A model generated the notes under the pieces. The model made no database searches. It had not been told where the DNA came from and saw only the letters and a program-made list of their open reading frames with translations. A stretch of 64,000 nt of DNA from Sarcophilus harrisii (taxonomy: Eukaryota; Chordata; Mammalia; Dasyuromorphia; Dasyuridae): the NCBI RefSeq assembly GCF_902635505.1, contig NC_045427.1:519397665-519461664 (forward strand), given 5' to 3'. Below, piece by piece: positions 41,901 through 44,600 of the stretch. Both the position numbers and the translations under genes were made by a program. How positions within the stretch are numbered: position 1 is the stretch's first letter; each line of letters opens with the position of its first letter.

Positions 41901-44246
41901 TTAAAACATAATTTCAAGCCTTATGTTTTGGATAATAATGCTGATGATCTATAACGAAGGTGTTAATTGGATAAACTATTCAGTAAAAGTAATGAGCAAT
42001 GAATATAATTTCTGTCCAGCTCATGGGCTTGCTCAATTTTGACCATTAACCTTCATTAAGCCCTAAAATTGATTGAGGATTACTTTCCCAATGCCACCTT
42101 TCACTATAGGAATACTGGCACTATTACATCTTGTGTGACCATGGGCTAGTTATTTAAAATTTCAATTCTAAAACCTATGATGAAGTTCATTATTATAAAC
42201 TCAAAGGTTAGTCTTAAAATCAACCAAGAAAAGATATTGTAGAATATACTAAAGACCACAGTATTTTAGGGAAAACTAACATTTTTACATACGCCTTCTG
42301 CAAGTTTCTTGCCACTGATTTCTTCAACAAAGACAAGATCTAACCTAGTTTCAATTGATCAAGGATGGACAGAAGCAGCTACACCCAAAGAAAGAACACT
42401 GGGAAATGAATGTAAACTGTTTGCATTTTTGTTCTTCTTCCCAGGTTATTTATACCTTCTAAATCAATTTCTCCCTGAGCAACAAGAGAACTGTTCGGTT
42501 CTGCACATATACATTGTATCCAAGATCTACTGTAACCTATTTAACATGTATAGGACTGCTTGCTATCTGGGGGAGGGGATGGAAGGAGGGGAAAAATCAG
42601 AACAGAAGTGAGTGCAAGGGATAATGTTGTAAAAAATTACCCTGGCTTGGGTTCTGTCAATAAAAAGTTATTTAATAAAAAAATTTAAAAATTAAAAAAA
42701 AAAGTTCCTTGCCACATACTGGTGCATGCTGAGAGTGGGCACTCAGACGGCCCTCTGAGAAGGCCCAGGCTATCGTGACATTTATGTGAACATACCAGCC
42801 ACAAAAGGCCCGTGGCTGGTACAACAACTGACTTTTCAATCAGAATCAACCCTTCTCTCTGATCTGGGAGAACTCGCCCCAATCAGAAAAGGTTACTTAG
42901 CCTTTAAAAAATCAGGTGACTTTTCTCCTGGTTCCAAGCCCTGCAGGGTTAGGATCAGTCACTACTGGAGCATATTAGGAAATGCTTCAATACAAATGGC
43001 GCCTCAGAAAGTCAACAACGGGGACGTCGCTTTTAATAAGTTCATAGAGTCCTAGAATTTAAAGCAAGAACATAGAATATTCGGTCAGAGCCATTCAGCT
43101 GCAAGAAAAGGAAGCTGTGACCAGAAAGAAGCAGCTCGGAATCCACCAACCAATCAGCGAGTTCTTAGCAAGCCCTTGTTGCGTGTGAGGCGCTTGGACA
43201 CCTGGGTATGGGGGGAAGGAGACATCGCAGACGTCCCTCATGTCCAACGAGAAAGAGAAGGAAGGTGGGAAGTTACCTAAGAACAGGGGTCTCAGACTGA
43301 TGTTTCTTTTTTTTTTTTCCAAAATTCATGAATAGGGAAGTAATATATCTGTATGCGATAGCAAAACCAAGGATATAACCATCTTTTTTTTATTATTATT
43401 ATTATAACTTTTTATTGATAAAACCCATGCCAGGGTAGTTTTTTACAACATTATCCCTCGCACTCACTTCTGTTCCGTTTTTCCCCTCCCTCCCTCCGCC
43501 CCCTCCCCCAGAAGGCGAGCAGTCCAGTACACGTTGAATATGCAGACTGATGTTTCTAATGCGCAAGATTATCAAAGCAAAAACAAGACATCTCAGTTAT
43601 GCTGAAATACTGCTGGAGGGCGAGAAAGTATCAGGAGCCACCTCCCCTCCCCCGCTCCAGGGGGCGCCGGAGCGCAGGCCTTGTTGGAAGTTCCGGCTTC
43701 CCGCGGCGTCCCCACTCCGCCCCCAGAGGACGCCCGAACTACGAGGGAACTGCCCAGAACCAGTGTTTCTATTCCCTTTAGAAAATGGGCGTGGGAGGCG
43801 TAGTTTACATTCTCGTTCCGCCCCTTCCCCTACGCCCCTACCACCGCGCGTCCGAGAACCCCAGCTAGGAGGAGGTGGGGAGCACAGGCCCGGGGTTTAC
43901 AGCCTAGCTCTGATCAGCGGCCGGTCCCGCAGCCATCCCGCGTCCTCTCCGCCACACAGGCGCAGAGCGAGGACTTACACTGCCGTCGGCTCCTAGCTTC
44001 GCCTCCGCCCCCGCTACAGGGGGCGCCACAGCTGCGGGCAGGCCGAGAACACCGCCCGCCTTTATATCCCCGCTCCCGCCTTCCTGCCCCCCCTCCCCGA
44101 TTCTGACCGTTACGGCAGCGGGCGGGCTGTGGGCACAGCGGGCTGTTGCAGGGCACGCTGGGCCGCAGGTAGTGCTCCCTGACAATGCGCACAGTGCGGC
44201 CTTGGAACGTCCTCAGGTGCAGCACCTTCTCCCGCTTCTGCAGCAT
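3912..44246 (-). CDS. DIS3L: DIS3L, DIS3-like exonuclease 1 (complete, 17 exons)
   Basis: Catalytic subunit of the cytoplasmic RNA exosome; degrades RNA 3' to 5' processively (family knowledge). Join, minus strand: 44246-44108, 41506-41353, 31343-31215, 27306-27171, 25216-25040, 24248-24170, 23063-22884, 22455-22286, 15818-15657, 14694-14447, 13770-13678, 11974-11441, 9677-9523, 9415-9237, 5782-5637, 4483-4309, 4223-3912. Every join is AG/GT and in phase; 3168 nt encode 1055 residues, against 1054 in human as I recall it. Order: degenerate PIN-like part (1 to ~225), two cold-shock domains (~235-315 and ~365-435), RNB (~465-815) with [11 protein letters not shown] holding Asp478, Asp484, Asp486 and Asp487, the basic [16 protein letters not shown] motif (~794-809), an S1-type domain (~845-945) and a charged C-tail. 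The start ATG has a GCCGCC Kozak context and the MLQKREKV N-terminus of the family. No breaks seen. The paralogue DIS3 is excluded by residue matches throughout. Confidence 0.97.
4309..4483 (-). CDS. DIS3L: DIS3L coding exon 16 (residues 894-952)
   Basis: [42 protein letters not shown]. 175 nt. S1-type domain strands; AG acceptor TTTAG, donor GTAAGT. Confidence 0.96.
4484..5636. other. DIS3L intron 15 with a MIR-type fragment
   Basis: Mostly unique A+T-rich DNA. 5205-5330 resembles a reversed MIR-type element (CCTCATTTTATAAATGAGGAAACTAAGGCC). No other feature seen. Confidence 0.5.
5637..5782 (-). CDS. DIS3L: DIS3L coding exon 15 (residues 846-894)
   Basis: [20 protein letters not shown] then [18 protein letters not shown], 146 nt. 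Start of the S1-type domain. Not visible as a long ORF; found by family match and splice sites. Confidence 0.96.
6960..7340 (+). repeat. L1 3' UTR fragment interrupted by a SINE piece
   Basis: GACTAATGTGGAAAAATGTT, ATGTATAATTTATATC and GGAGGAGAGAATTTGGAACTC are hallmarks of a marsupial L1 3' UTR. At 7217-7278 a reversed SINE segment (GGCAAGGCATCGGAATTAAA, GACTTGCTCAGAGTCTCACA) interrupts it, after which the L1 text resumes. Confidence 0.55.
7365..7505 (-). repeat. MIR-type SINE
   Basis: CCCTCATTTTACATATGAGG, AAACTGAGACCC, GAAGGTCACA and a final TCTTTCTACTGTACCAC give the reversed MIR pattern. Confidence 0.65.
8040..8265 (-). repeat. MIR-type SINE
   Basis: CATCTCATTTTATTCTCAAC, TTATAATTGAGGAAATCAAG, ATGACTTGCCAAAAGTCATA and CTCCACCTAGTTGCCTC in order show an almost full reversed MIR. 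Confidence 0.75.
8900..9150 (+). repeat. MIR-type SINE
   Basis: GGTTCAAATCCC (B-box-like), GCTATGTGACTGTGGGCAAA, CCTCAATTTTCTCATCTATA and the L2-like tail CTTTGCAAAACCTCAAAGCAC. It ends about 90 nt before the exon 14 border. Confidence 0.75.
9237..9415 (-). CDS. DIS3L: DIS3L coding exon 14 (residues 786-845)
   Basis: [20 protein letters not shown] then [13 protein letters not shown]. It carries the highly conserved RNB arginine motif. The last codon is AGA (Arg) where I recall Gln in human. Confidence 0.97.
9523..9677 (-). CDS. DIS3L: DIS3L coding exon 13 (residues 734-786)
   Basis: [46 protein letters not shown]. 155 nt, RNB domain. Confidence 0.97.
10672..10758 (+). repeat. (GA)n purine-rich tract
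   Basis: GAGAGAGAGAGAGAGA with interruptions, inside a longer purine-rich stretch on the plus strand. Confidence 0.8.
11215..11335 (+). repeat. RTE-tailed SINE, 3' part
   Basis: The text GATGGCAAACCACTCTAGTA, TTTGCCAAGAAAACCC and GGTCATGAAGGGTCAGACAT is the RTE-like tail of long marsupial tRNA-derived SINEs. The tRNA-like head is missing. Confidence 0.7.
11441..11974 (-). CDS. DIS3L: DIS3L coding exon 12 (residues 556-734)
   Basis: Largest exon, 534 nt: [80 protein letters not shown] domain centre. The acceptor is preceded by about 20 T residues broken by single other bases. Confidence 0.98.
12298..12475 (-). repeat. MAR1 SINE with 15 bp target duplication
   Basis: The reversed MAR1 runs from the T tract at about 12319 to TAGCTGCCC at 12460. 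TAGGCTAATTATTTT occurs at 12298-12312 and again at 12461-12475, a perfect target-site duplication that fixes the ends. Confidence 0.9.
12505..12815 (-). repeat. L1 3' end fragment
   Basis: AGATAGTAAGCAATTTGATA, TAGGTTATATATGTATAATC, and CATCTGCATTCAGTTC match the reversed marsupial L1 3' UTR seen again at 47385 and 53165. Diverged. Confidence 0.65.
12816..13677. other. DIS3L intron 11 remainder
   Basis: Unique A+T-rich sequence with a (TA)n patch at about 13428-13450. No exon or repeat family recognised. Confidence 0.45.
13678..13770 (-). CDS. DIS3L: DIS3L coding exon 11 (residues 525-556)
   Basis: [20 protein letters not shown] then [10 protein letters not shown], 93 nt. Too short for simple ORF listing but an exact family match with AG/GT borders (TTTACAG acceptor, GTGAGA donor). 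RNB domain. Confidence 0.96.
13771..14446. other. DIS3L intron 10
   Basis: A+T-rich. No repeat or RNA gene recognised. Confidence 0.45.
14447..14694 (-). CDS. DIS3L: DIS3L coding exon 10 (residues 443-525), start of RNB domain
   Basis: [15 protein letters not shown] to YTDIEART. Holds the metal-binding motif [16 protein letters not shown] and [13 protein letters not shown]; all the catalytic Asp residues are intact. 248 nt. Confidence 0.98.
14695..15656. other. DIS3L intron 9
   Basis: A+T-rich unique DNA. Open frame 14624-14881 is an antisense shadow of exon 10. Nothing else seen. Confidence 0.45.
15657..15818 (-). CDS. DIS3L: DIS3L coding exon 9 (residues 389-442)
   Basis: [20 protein letters not shown] to [10 protein letters not shown], 54 whole codons. 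This is cold-shock domain 2 with the [15 protein letters not shown] motif. The AG acceptor is TTTCAG. Confidence 0.97.
15900..16160 (-). repeat. MIR-type SINE
   Basis: TTGGAGGTTTACAAATTGCT, CTCAACTTACAGATGATGAA, ATTAAGTGACT and CTCTAAGTCTTGTACTCTT in the reversed MIR order. Confidence 0.7.
16690..18925 (-). repeat. L1 LINE, decayed, with ORF1 and ORF2 C-terminal regions
   Basis: Reading on the minus strand, 18925 to about 17750 corresponds to the L1 ORF1 coiled coil and RNA-binding region: repeated CCATTTGGCC and AAGGAATTATTTTTTTAGTG text, then CTTGACCTGGGAACTCTG, GATAGGTGATTCTTGG (plus strand). 17400 to 16690 corresponds to the ORF2 C-terminus and 3' UTR (TTCAGCCATTTACCAATTGA, AATATTCCATCACAATCATA). 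Most of ORF2 is absent between them, so this is an internally deleted copy or two adjacent copies. Many interruptions; not functional. Confidence 0.75.
18505..18566 (+). repeat. 30 bp L1-tail insertion with 16 bp target duplication
   Basis: GAAAAATTATTATCTA occurs at 18505-18520 and 18551-18566. Between them lie 30 bp (18521-18550) with AAAAATAAAAAGCTATTA and an A run, identical in kind to the last bases of the L1 3' ends in this window. It interrupts the older L1 ORF1 region. Confidence 0.8.
18926..19190 (-). repeat. L1 3' end, truncated
   Basis: TTTATTTTCAAAACATATGC, CATAGACAGCAAGTAATCCA, CTTGCTGCACAAGAAAAATC and GATCAAAAGGAAAAAAATGAG are the reversed L1 3' UTR. It abuts the ORF1 text of the neighbouring L1 at about 18925. 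Confidence 0.8.
19480..19600 (+). repeat. L2/MIR-like fragment
   Basis: TTTACTATGTGCTAGGCACT and GTGCTAAGCACTTTACAATT with TATTATCTCATTCAATC are typical of L2-related tails. Confidence 0.6.
19795..20055 (-). repeat. RTE-tailed tRNA-derived SINE, nearly full length
   Basis: Plus strand reads the tail complement (CTCTTCATGATCCCCATTTA, TTTTCTTGGCAAAGATATTG), core (TGACTTGCCCAGGATCATAC, AGATTTGAACTCAGG) and head complement (CTACCTGCCC). Confidence 0.85.
20600..21850 (-). repeat. RTE-type LINE fragment (endonuclease region), tentative
   Basis: On the minus strand near 20750-20710 the text reads [11 protein letters not shown], resembling the end of the RTE/BovB endonuclease domain (RAKxxINTKLE). 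Minus-strand TAACTGCTGCATAATGGCAG near 21580 is also RTE-like. The rest is too decayed to follow by eye. Confidence 0.4.
21936..21972 (+). repeat. (GT)n microsatellite
   Basis: About 13 GT units followed by TACACACAC, so the end is self-complementary. Confidence 0.9.
22234..22268 (+). repeat. DIS3L: (AAAAT)n microsatellite beside exon 8
   Basis: About six AAAAT/TAAAA units. On the DIS3L strand this is a TTTTA array starting about 18 nt after the exon 8 donor. Confidence 0.9.
22286..22455 (-). CDS. DIS3L: DIS3L coding exon 8 (residues 332-388)
   Basis: [20 protein letters not shown] to QQAEALQ, 170 nt. The donor GTAATT is followed within about 20 nt by a TTTTA pentamer array in the intron (22234-22268 on the plus strand). 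Confidence 0.97.
22884..23063 (-). CDS. DIS3L: DIS3L coding exon 7 (residues 272-332)
   Basis: [34 protein letters not shown], then SEPMPTG. 180 nt; its skipping would keep the frame. [15 protein letters not shown] is the family's conserved core of cold-shock domain 1. Confidence 0.97.
23300..23540 (-). repeat. MIR-type SINE
   Basis: ACCACTTTATGATTTAAAAA, CATTATCTCATTGTTACCAC, CCCCCATTTTACAGAAGAGG in reversed MIR order. Confidence 0.65.
23805..23885 (+). repeat. Unclassified dispersed repeat, copy 1
   Basis: TTTCTGGAGGCACAATCAGC, TTTAGATTGGTAGAGACTCA, then AGATATGACATGCTGGACA. Shares most of its bases with 28550-28625. No family recognised. Confidence 0.5.
24170..24248 (-). CDS. DIS3L: DIS3L coding exon 6 (residues 246-272)
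   Basis: [20 protein letters not shown] to SSKDS, 79 nt, within cold-shock domain 1. The donor reads CAG|GTTCAG, which has only the GT in common with the intron consensus. The codon phase and the match on both sides leave no other join. Confidence 0.95.
24249..25039. other. DIS3L intron 5
   Basis: No repeat family or exon recognised; A+T-rich. Confidence 0.45.
25040..25216 (-). CDS. DIS3L: DIS3L coding exon 5 (residues 187-245)
   Basis: [19 protein letters not shown] to [11 protein letters not shown], 59 whole codons. [10 protein letters not shown] across the exon 5/6 join is the conserved entry to cold-shock domain 1. The acceptor is preceded by a long poly-T tract. Confidence 0.97.
25217..27170. 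other. DIS3L intron 4
   Basis: 25370-25470 is an L2 3' end (CATCCCTAGCACCTACTAGA) and 25530-25660 a reversed MIR-type piece. 25683-27150 holds no feature I can name; short open frames there have no motifs. Confidence 0.5.
27171..27306 (-). CDS. DIS3L: DIS3L coding exon 4 (residues 141-186)
   Basis: [18 protein letters not shown] to EGVFVISFK, acceptor TTCTAG, donor GTATTT. Carries the VMVTEDEEA strand that closes the PIN-like fold. Confidence 0.96.
27440..28045 (-). repeat. L1 LINE 3' end with ORF2 C-terminus
   Basis: Minus-strand frames give [39 protein letters not shown] and [20 protein letters not shown], homologous to the C-terminus of L1 ORF2p (human CPSMIDWIKKMW...MEYYAAIKNDE). The 3' UTR follows down to the T-rich stretch at about 27450. 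Frame shifts between pieces show it is dead. Confidence 0.88.
28275..28292 (+). repeat. (AC)n microsatellite
   Basis: CACACACACACACACACA in DIS3L intron 3. Confidence 0.85.
28550..28630 (+). repeat. Unclassified dispersed repeat, copy 2
   Basis: GTTCTGGAGGCAGAATCAGC, TTTGGATTGGTGAATATTCA, then GGCATGACTACATGCTGGAC; same order as copy 1 at 23805. Confidence 0.5.
29570..29800 (+). repeat. Marsupial tRNA-derived SINE
   Basis: AGTCTCAGAATCAGAAAAAT, CTGAGTTCAAGTGCAACCTC, then the tail GCAGAATAGGTGCTAATACA and CCAATGAAATCACAGGTCCA. The same tail occurs near 55870. Confidence 0.7.
29930..31020 (+). repeat. L2 LINE, 3' part
   Basis: Landmarks in order: CCTAATTGGTCTTCCTGCCT, GATAAACTCCAACCTTCTTA, CACCATCTCCTACCTGAAAC, TCCCTCCTCAAATTACCTTG, TAGCACAATACCTTGTACA. 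This is the usual L2 3' kilobase, diverged. Confidence 0.8.
31215..31343 (-). CDS. DIS3L: DIS3L coding exon 3 (residues 98-141)
   Basis: [20 protein letters not shown] to MEKWQT, acceptor TCTTAG, donor GTACAG. 129 nt, so skipping would keep the frame. PIN-like region. Confidence 0.96.
31990..33235 (+). repeat. Older L1 3' UTR split by a younger L1
   Basis: 31990-32089 and 32914-33235 read together as one marsupial L1 3' UTR (CTCATGATCAACTATGACAG, then AATGCCATCTGCATCCAGAG, CACAACATGACTAATAAGAA, AGATTGCTTGCTACTTTGG). The break is filled by the element at 32090-32898. Confidence 0.85.
32090..32898 (+). repeat. L1 3' end with 15 bp target duplication
   Basis: AATAAAGTGATTCGA stands at 32075-32089 and 32899-32913. 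The element is 5'-truncated and ends in a poly-A. It encodes an ORF2 C-terminus in one frame ([50 protein letters not shown]), then a 3' UTR with AATAAAAGGCTATTAAA. It is 5'-truncated and cannot move by itself. Confidence 0.95.
33219..33365 (-). repeat. MAR1 SINE with imperfect target duplication
   Basis: Reversed MAR1 (GTGACTTGCCCAGAGTCACA, ATCTAGCTGCCCC). AATACTGTTAAGTTA (33219-33233) and AATAGTATTAAGTTA (33351-33365) differ at two bases and look like its target duplication. It landed in the tail of the older L1. Confidence 0.8.
33585..33635 (+). repeat. TTAA-rich simple repeat
   Basis: Repeated TTAATTAATTAATT text flanked by two TTTTCTTTTAATTAATT segments. Confidence 0.75.
34729..34759 (+). 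repeat. (GT)n microsatellite
   Basis: About 15 GT units. A (CA)n tract lies about 90 bp further on (34848-34886), so the two can pair. Confidence 0.9.
34848..34886 (+). repeat. (CA)n microsatellite
   Basis: About 18 CA units, inverted relative to the GT tract at 34729. Confidence 0.9.
35400..35640 (-). repeat. MIR-type SINE
   Basis: AACAATCTTCCATTTGATAC, CATATTTGGAAATTGAATTT, then TGCCTGCAATCATTAGTGTC and AGGCCTTCTGACATCCAAGA in reversed MIR order; diverged. Confidence 0.55.
35850..36045 (+). repeat. L1 3' UTR fragment containing a (TA)n expansion
   Basis: TAATGTTTCACATGACTACA, about 20 TA units at 35871-35911, then CTATATCAAATTGCTTGCCT and AGTGAATTTGGAACC. The TA array sits where the L1 3' UTR has a short ATGTATA segment. 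Confidence 0.75.
36670..36805 (-). repeat. MAR1 SINE
   Basis: Poly-T with GTT repeats, then GACTTGCCCAGGGTCACATA, CAAGTCCTCCTGACTCCAGG, ACCTGCCCA. Confidence 0.85.
37035..37290 (+). repeat. L2 LINE fragments
   Basis: 37035-37085 (TCAAACTTCACCTCCTCTCC, CACCCTGATCACT) and 37160-37290 (AACATTTATTAAATGCTTAC, AAGGTGCTGGAGACATAAGA) match separate L2-related segments. Confidence 0.6.
37040..38410 (+). repeat. L2 3' end interrupted by a SINE
   Basis: 38040-38145 (AGACTGTAACCTCCTTGAAT, CTCAGCACTTAGCACAATGC) resumes at 38380-38410 as TAATAAATGCTTATTGAATT. The reversed SINE 38146-38380 lies between. Boundaries further left are unclear. Confidence 0.6.
38146..38380 (-). repeat. RTE-tailed SINE inserted in L2
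   Basis: TCAATCGTGTCCTACTCTTC, ATTTTCTTGACAAGAGATAC, GATGAGGAAACTAAGGCAAA, TGACTTACCCAGGATCAGAT, CTAACCACCCATAGCTGC in reversed order. Confidence 0.8.
38725..38875 (+). repeat. L2-type tail followed by (CA)n
   Basis: ATCAATCACTAAGTGCTTAT, CAAGCACTGTGCTAGCTGCT, AAGAAGGAGACAATTCCCAC, then a CA array at about 38852-38874. Confidence 0.65.
40251..40803 (+). repeat. L1 3' end with 17 bp target duplication
   Basis: AACAAAATGGGAGTTTA occurs at 40251-40267 and 40787-40803. The element (40268-40786) starts within the same segment as the copy at about 32425, ends in AATAAAAGGCTATTAAAA and an A-rich tail with AAAG units. Closely related to 32090-32898. Confidence 0.95.
41353..41506 (-). CDS. DIS3L: DIS3L coding exon 2 (residues 47-98)
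   Basis: Acceptor TTCCAG, then [17 protein letters not shown] to QHQRGRR; donor GTATAT. Part of the PIN-like fold. 154 nt with a 2-nt remainder at both ends. Confidence 0.96.
42302..42715 (+). repeat. L1-type 3' end with near-perfect target duplication
   Basis: AAGTTTCTTGCCAC (42302-42315) and AAGTTCCTTGCCAC (42702-42715) differ at one base. Between them: ATTGATCAAGGATGGACAGA, ACACTGGGAAATGAATGTAA, ATTACCCTGGCTTGGGTTCT, and a tail with AATAAAAAGTTATT. A different 3' end subfamily from the 40268 copy. Confidence 0.9.
43293..43557 (-). repeat. L1-type 3' end with probable 3' transduction
   Basis: CAGACTGATGTTTCT stands at 43293-43307 and 43543-43557, a perfect 15 bp duplication. On the minus strand the insert runs from 43542: L1 3' end (complement of CCCATGCCAGGGTAGTTTTT), its A-rich tail (to about 43384), then about 66 nt of non-L1 sequence (43318-43383), then a second poly-A (43308-43317) against the duplication. 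Confidence 0.88.
43654..43670 (+). promoter_or_regulatory. CTCF-like motif 1
   Basis: GCTCCAGGGGGCGCCGG matches the CTCF core CCAGGGGGCGC. Confidence 0.6.
44013..44029 (+). promoter_or_regulatory. CTCF-like motif 2
   Basis: GCTACAGGGGGCGCCAC, same orientation as motif 1, about 360 bp away and about 80 bp from DIS3L exon 1. Confidence 0.6.
44108..44246 (-). CDS. DIS3L: DIS3L coding exon 1 (residues 1-46)
   Basis: Begins [18 protein letters not shown] and ends CGTAAC+G at a GTCAGA donor. It encodes VREHYLRP and the Cys-rich [10 protein letters not shown] segment. It lies inside the CpG island. The donor departs from consensus at +3. Confidence 0.95.
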
Positions 44247-44253
44247 GGCGGCG
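44238..44253 (+). promoter_or_regulatory. DIS3L: YY1-like element over the DIS3L start codon
   Basis: The plus strand reads TGCAGCATGGCGGCGG, close to the YY1 consensus AANATGGCGGC. On the minus strand the same bases supply GCCGCC and the DIS3L ATG. Confidence 0.5.
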
Positions 44254-44600
44254 GCGAGGCCAGGCGGCAGAAAGAGGCGAGGCCGTGGCTCGGGGCCCGC
44301 CCCCTTCCGTCCTCGGGAGGCCGGGCCCCGAGTGCAACCGGGCGCCTCCCGGGGGCCTGAGGCCGCAGCTGCAGCTCACGCTGCGGAGGCCGCCCGACTG
44401 CTCTCCGCGGGGCCCAACGGCCGCCCCCGCCTCGATCTTTAGGCCTCGGAGAGGGGTGTGGGAGGGGCCCGACATCCCCTTCCTGCGGAGCCCAGATCCT
44501 GAGGGCTGAGCCTCGTGCCTCAGTTTACCCTTCTTCCGGTGGGGGGGAGGGCATGAAAAGAAGAATCTACCCCCGCCAAGCGACGTTATAGAGACCGAGG

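Larger units (their letters stand above)
41507..43600. other. DIS3L intron 1, distal part
   Basis: 41507-42300 is unique A+T-rich DNA. Two L1 3' ends follow (42316-42701 forward, 43308-43542 reverse). 42716-43290 shows no repeat or exon I recognise. Confidence 0.5.
43600..44600. promoter_or_regulatory. DIS3L: CpG island and promoter of DIS3L
   Basis: About 1 kb of G+C-rich, CpG-dense DNA in an otherwise A+T-rich window, covering DIS3L exon 1 and the start of intron 1. It carries several CCGCCC boxes, an ETS-like ACCGGAA on the DIS3L strand (44534-44540), and no obvious TATA box, as expected of a housekeeping promoter. The transcription start is not fixed from sequence; between 44247 and about 44500 is likely. 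Divergent transcription to the right is possible but unproven. Confidence 0.85.

Noticed and set aside
3912-44246. Gene taken first as DIS3 (nuclear exosome RRP44), with BORA and PIBF1 as neighbours
   Set aside because: N-terminus MLQKREKV, the [13 protein letters not shown] context and the C-tail all match DIS3L rather than DIS3, and no PIBF1 or BORA sequence is present.
43550-44509. Several long open frames on both strands in the CpG island
   Set aside because: High G+C removes stop codons by chance; they overlap DIS3L exon 1 in other frames and show no family motif.
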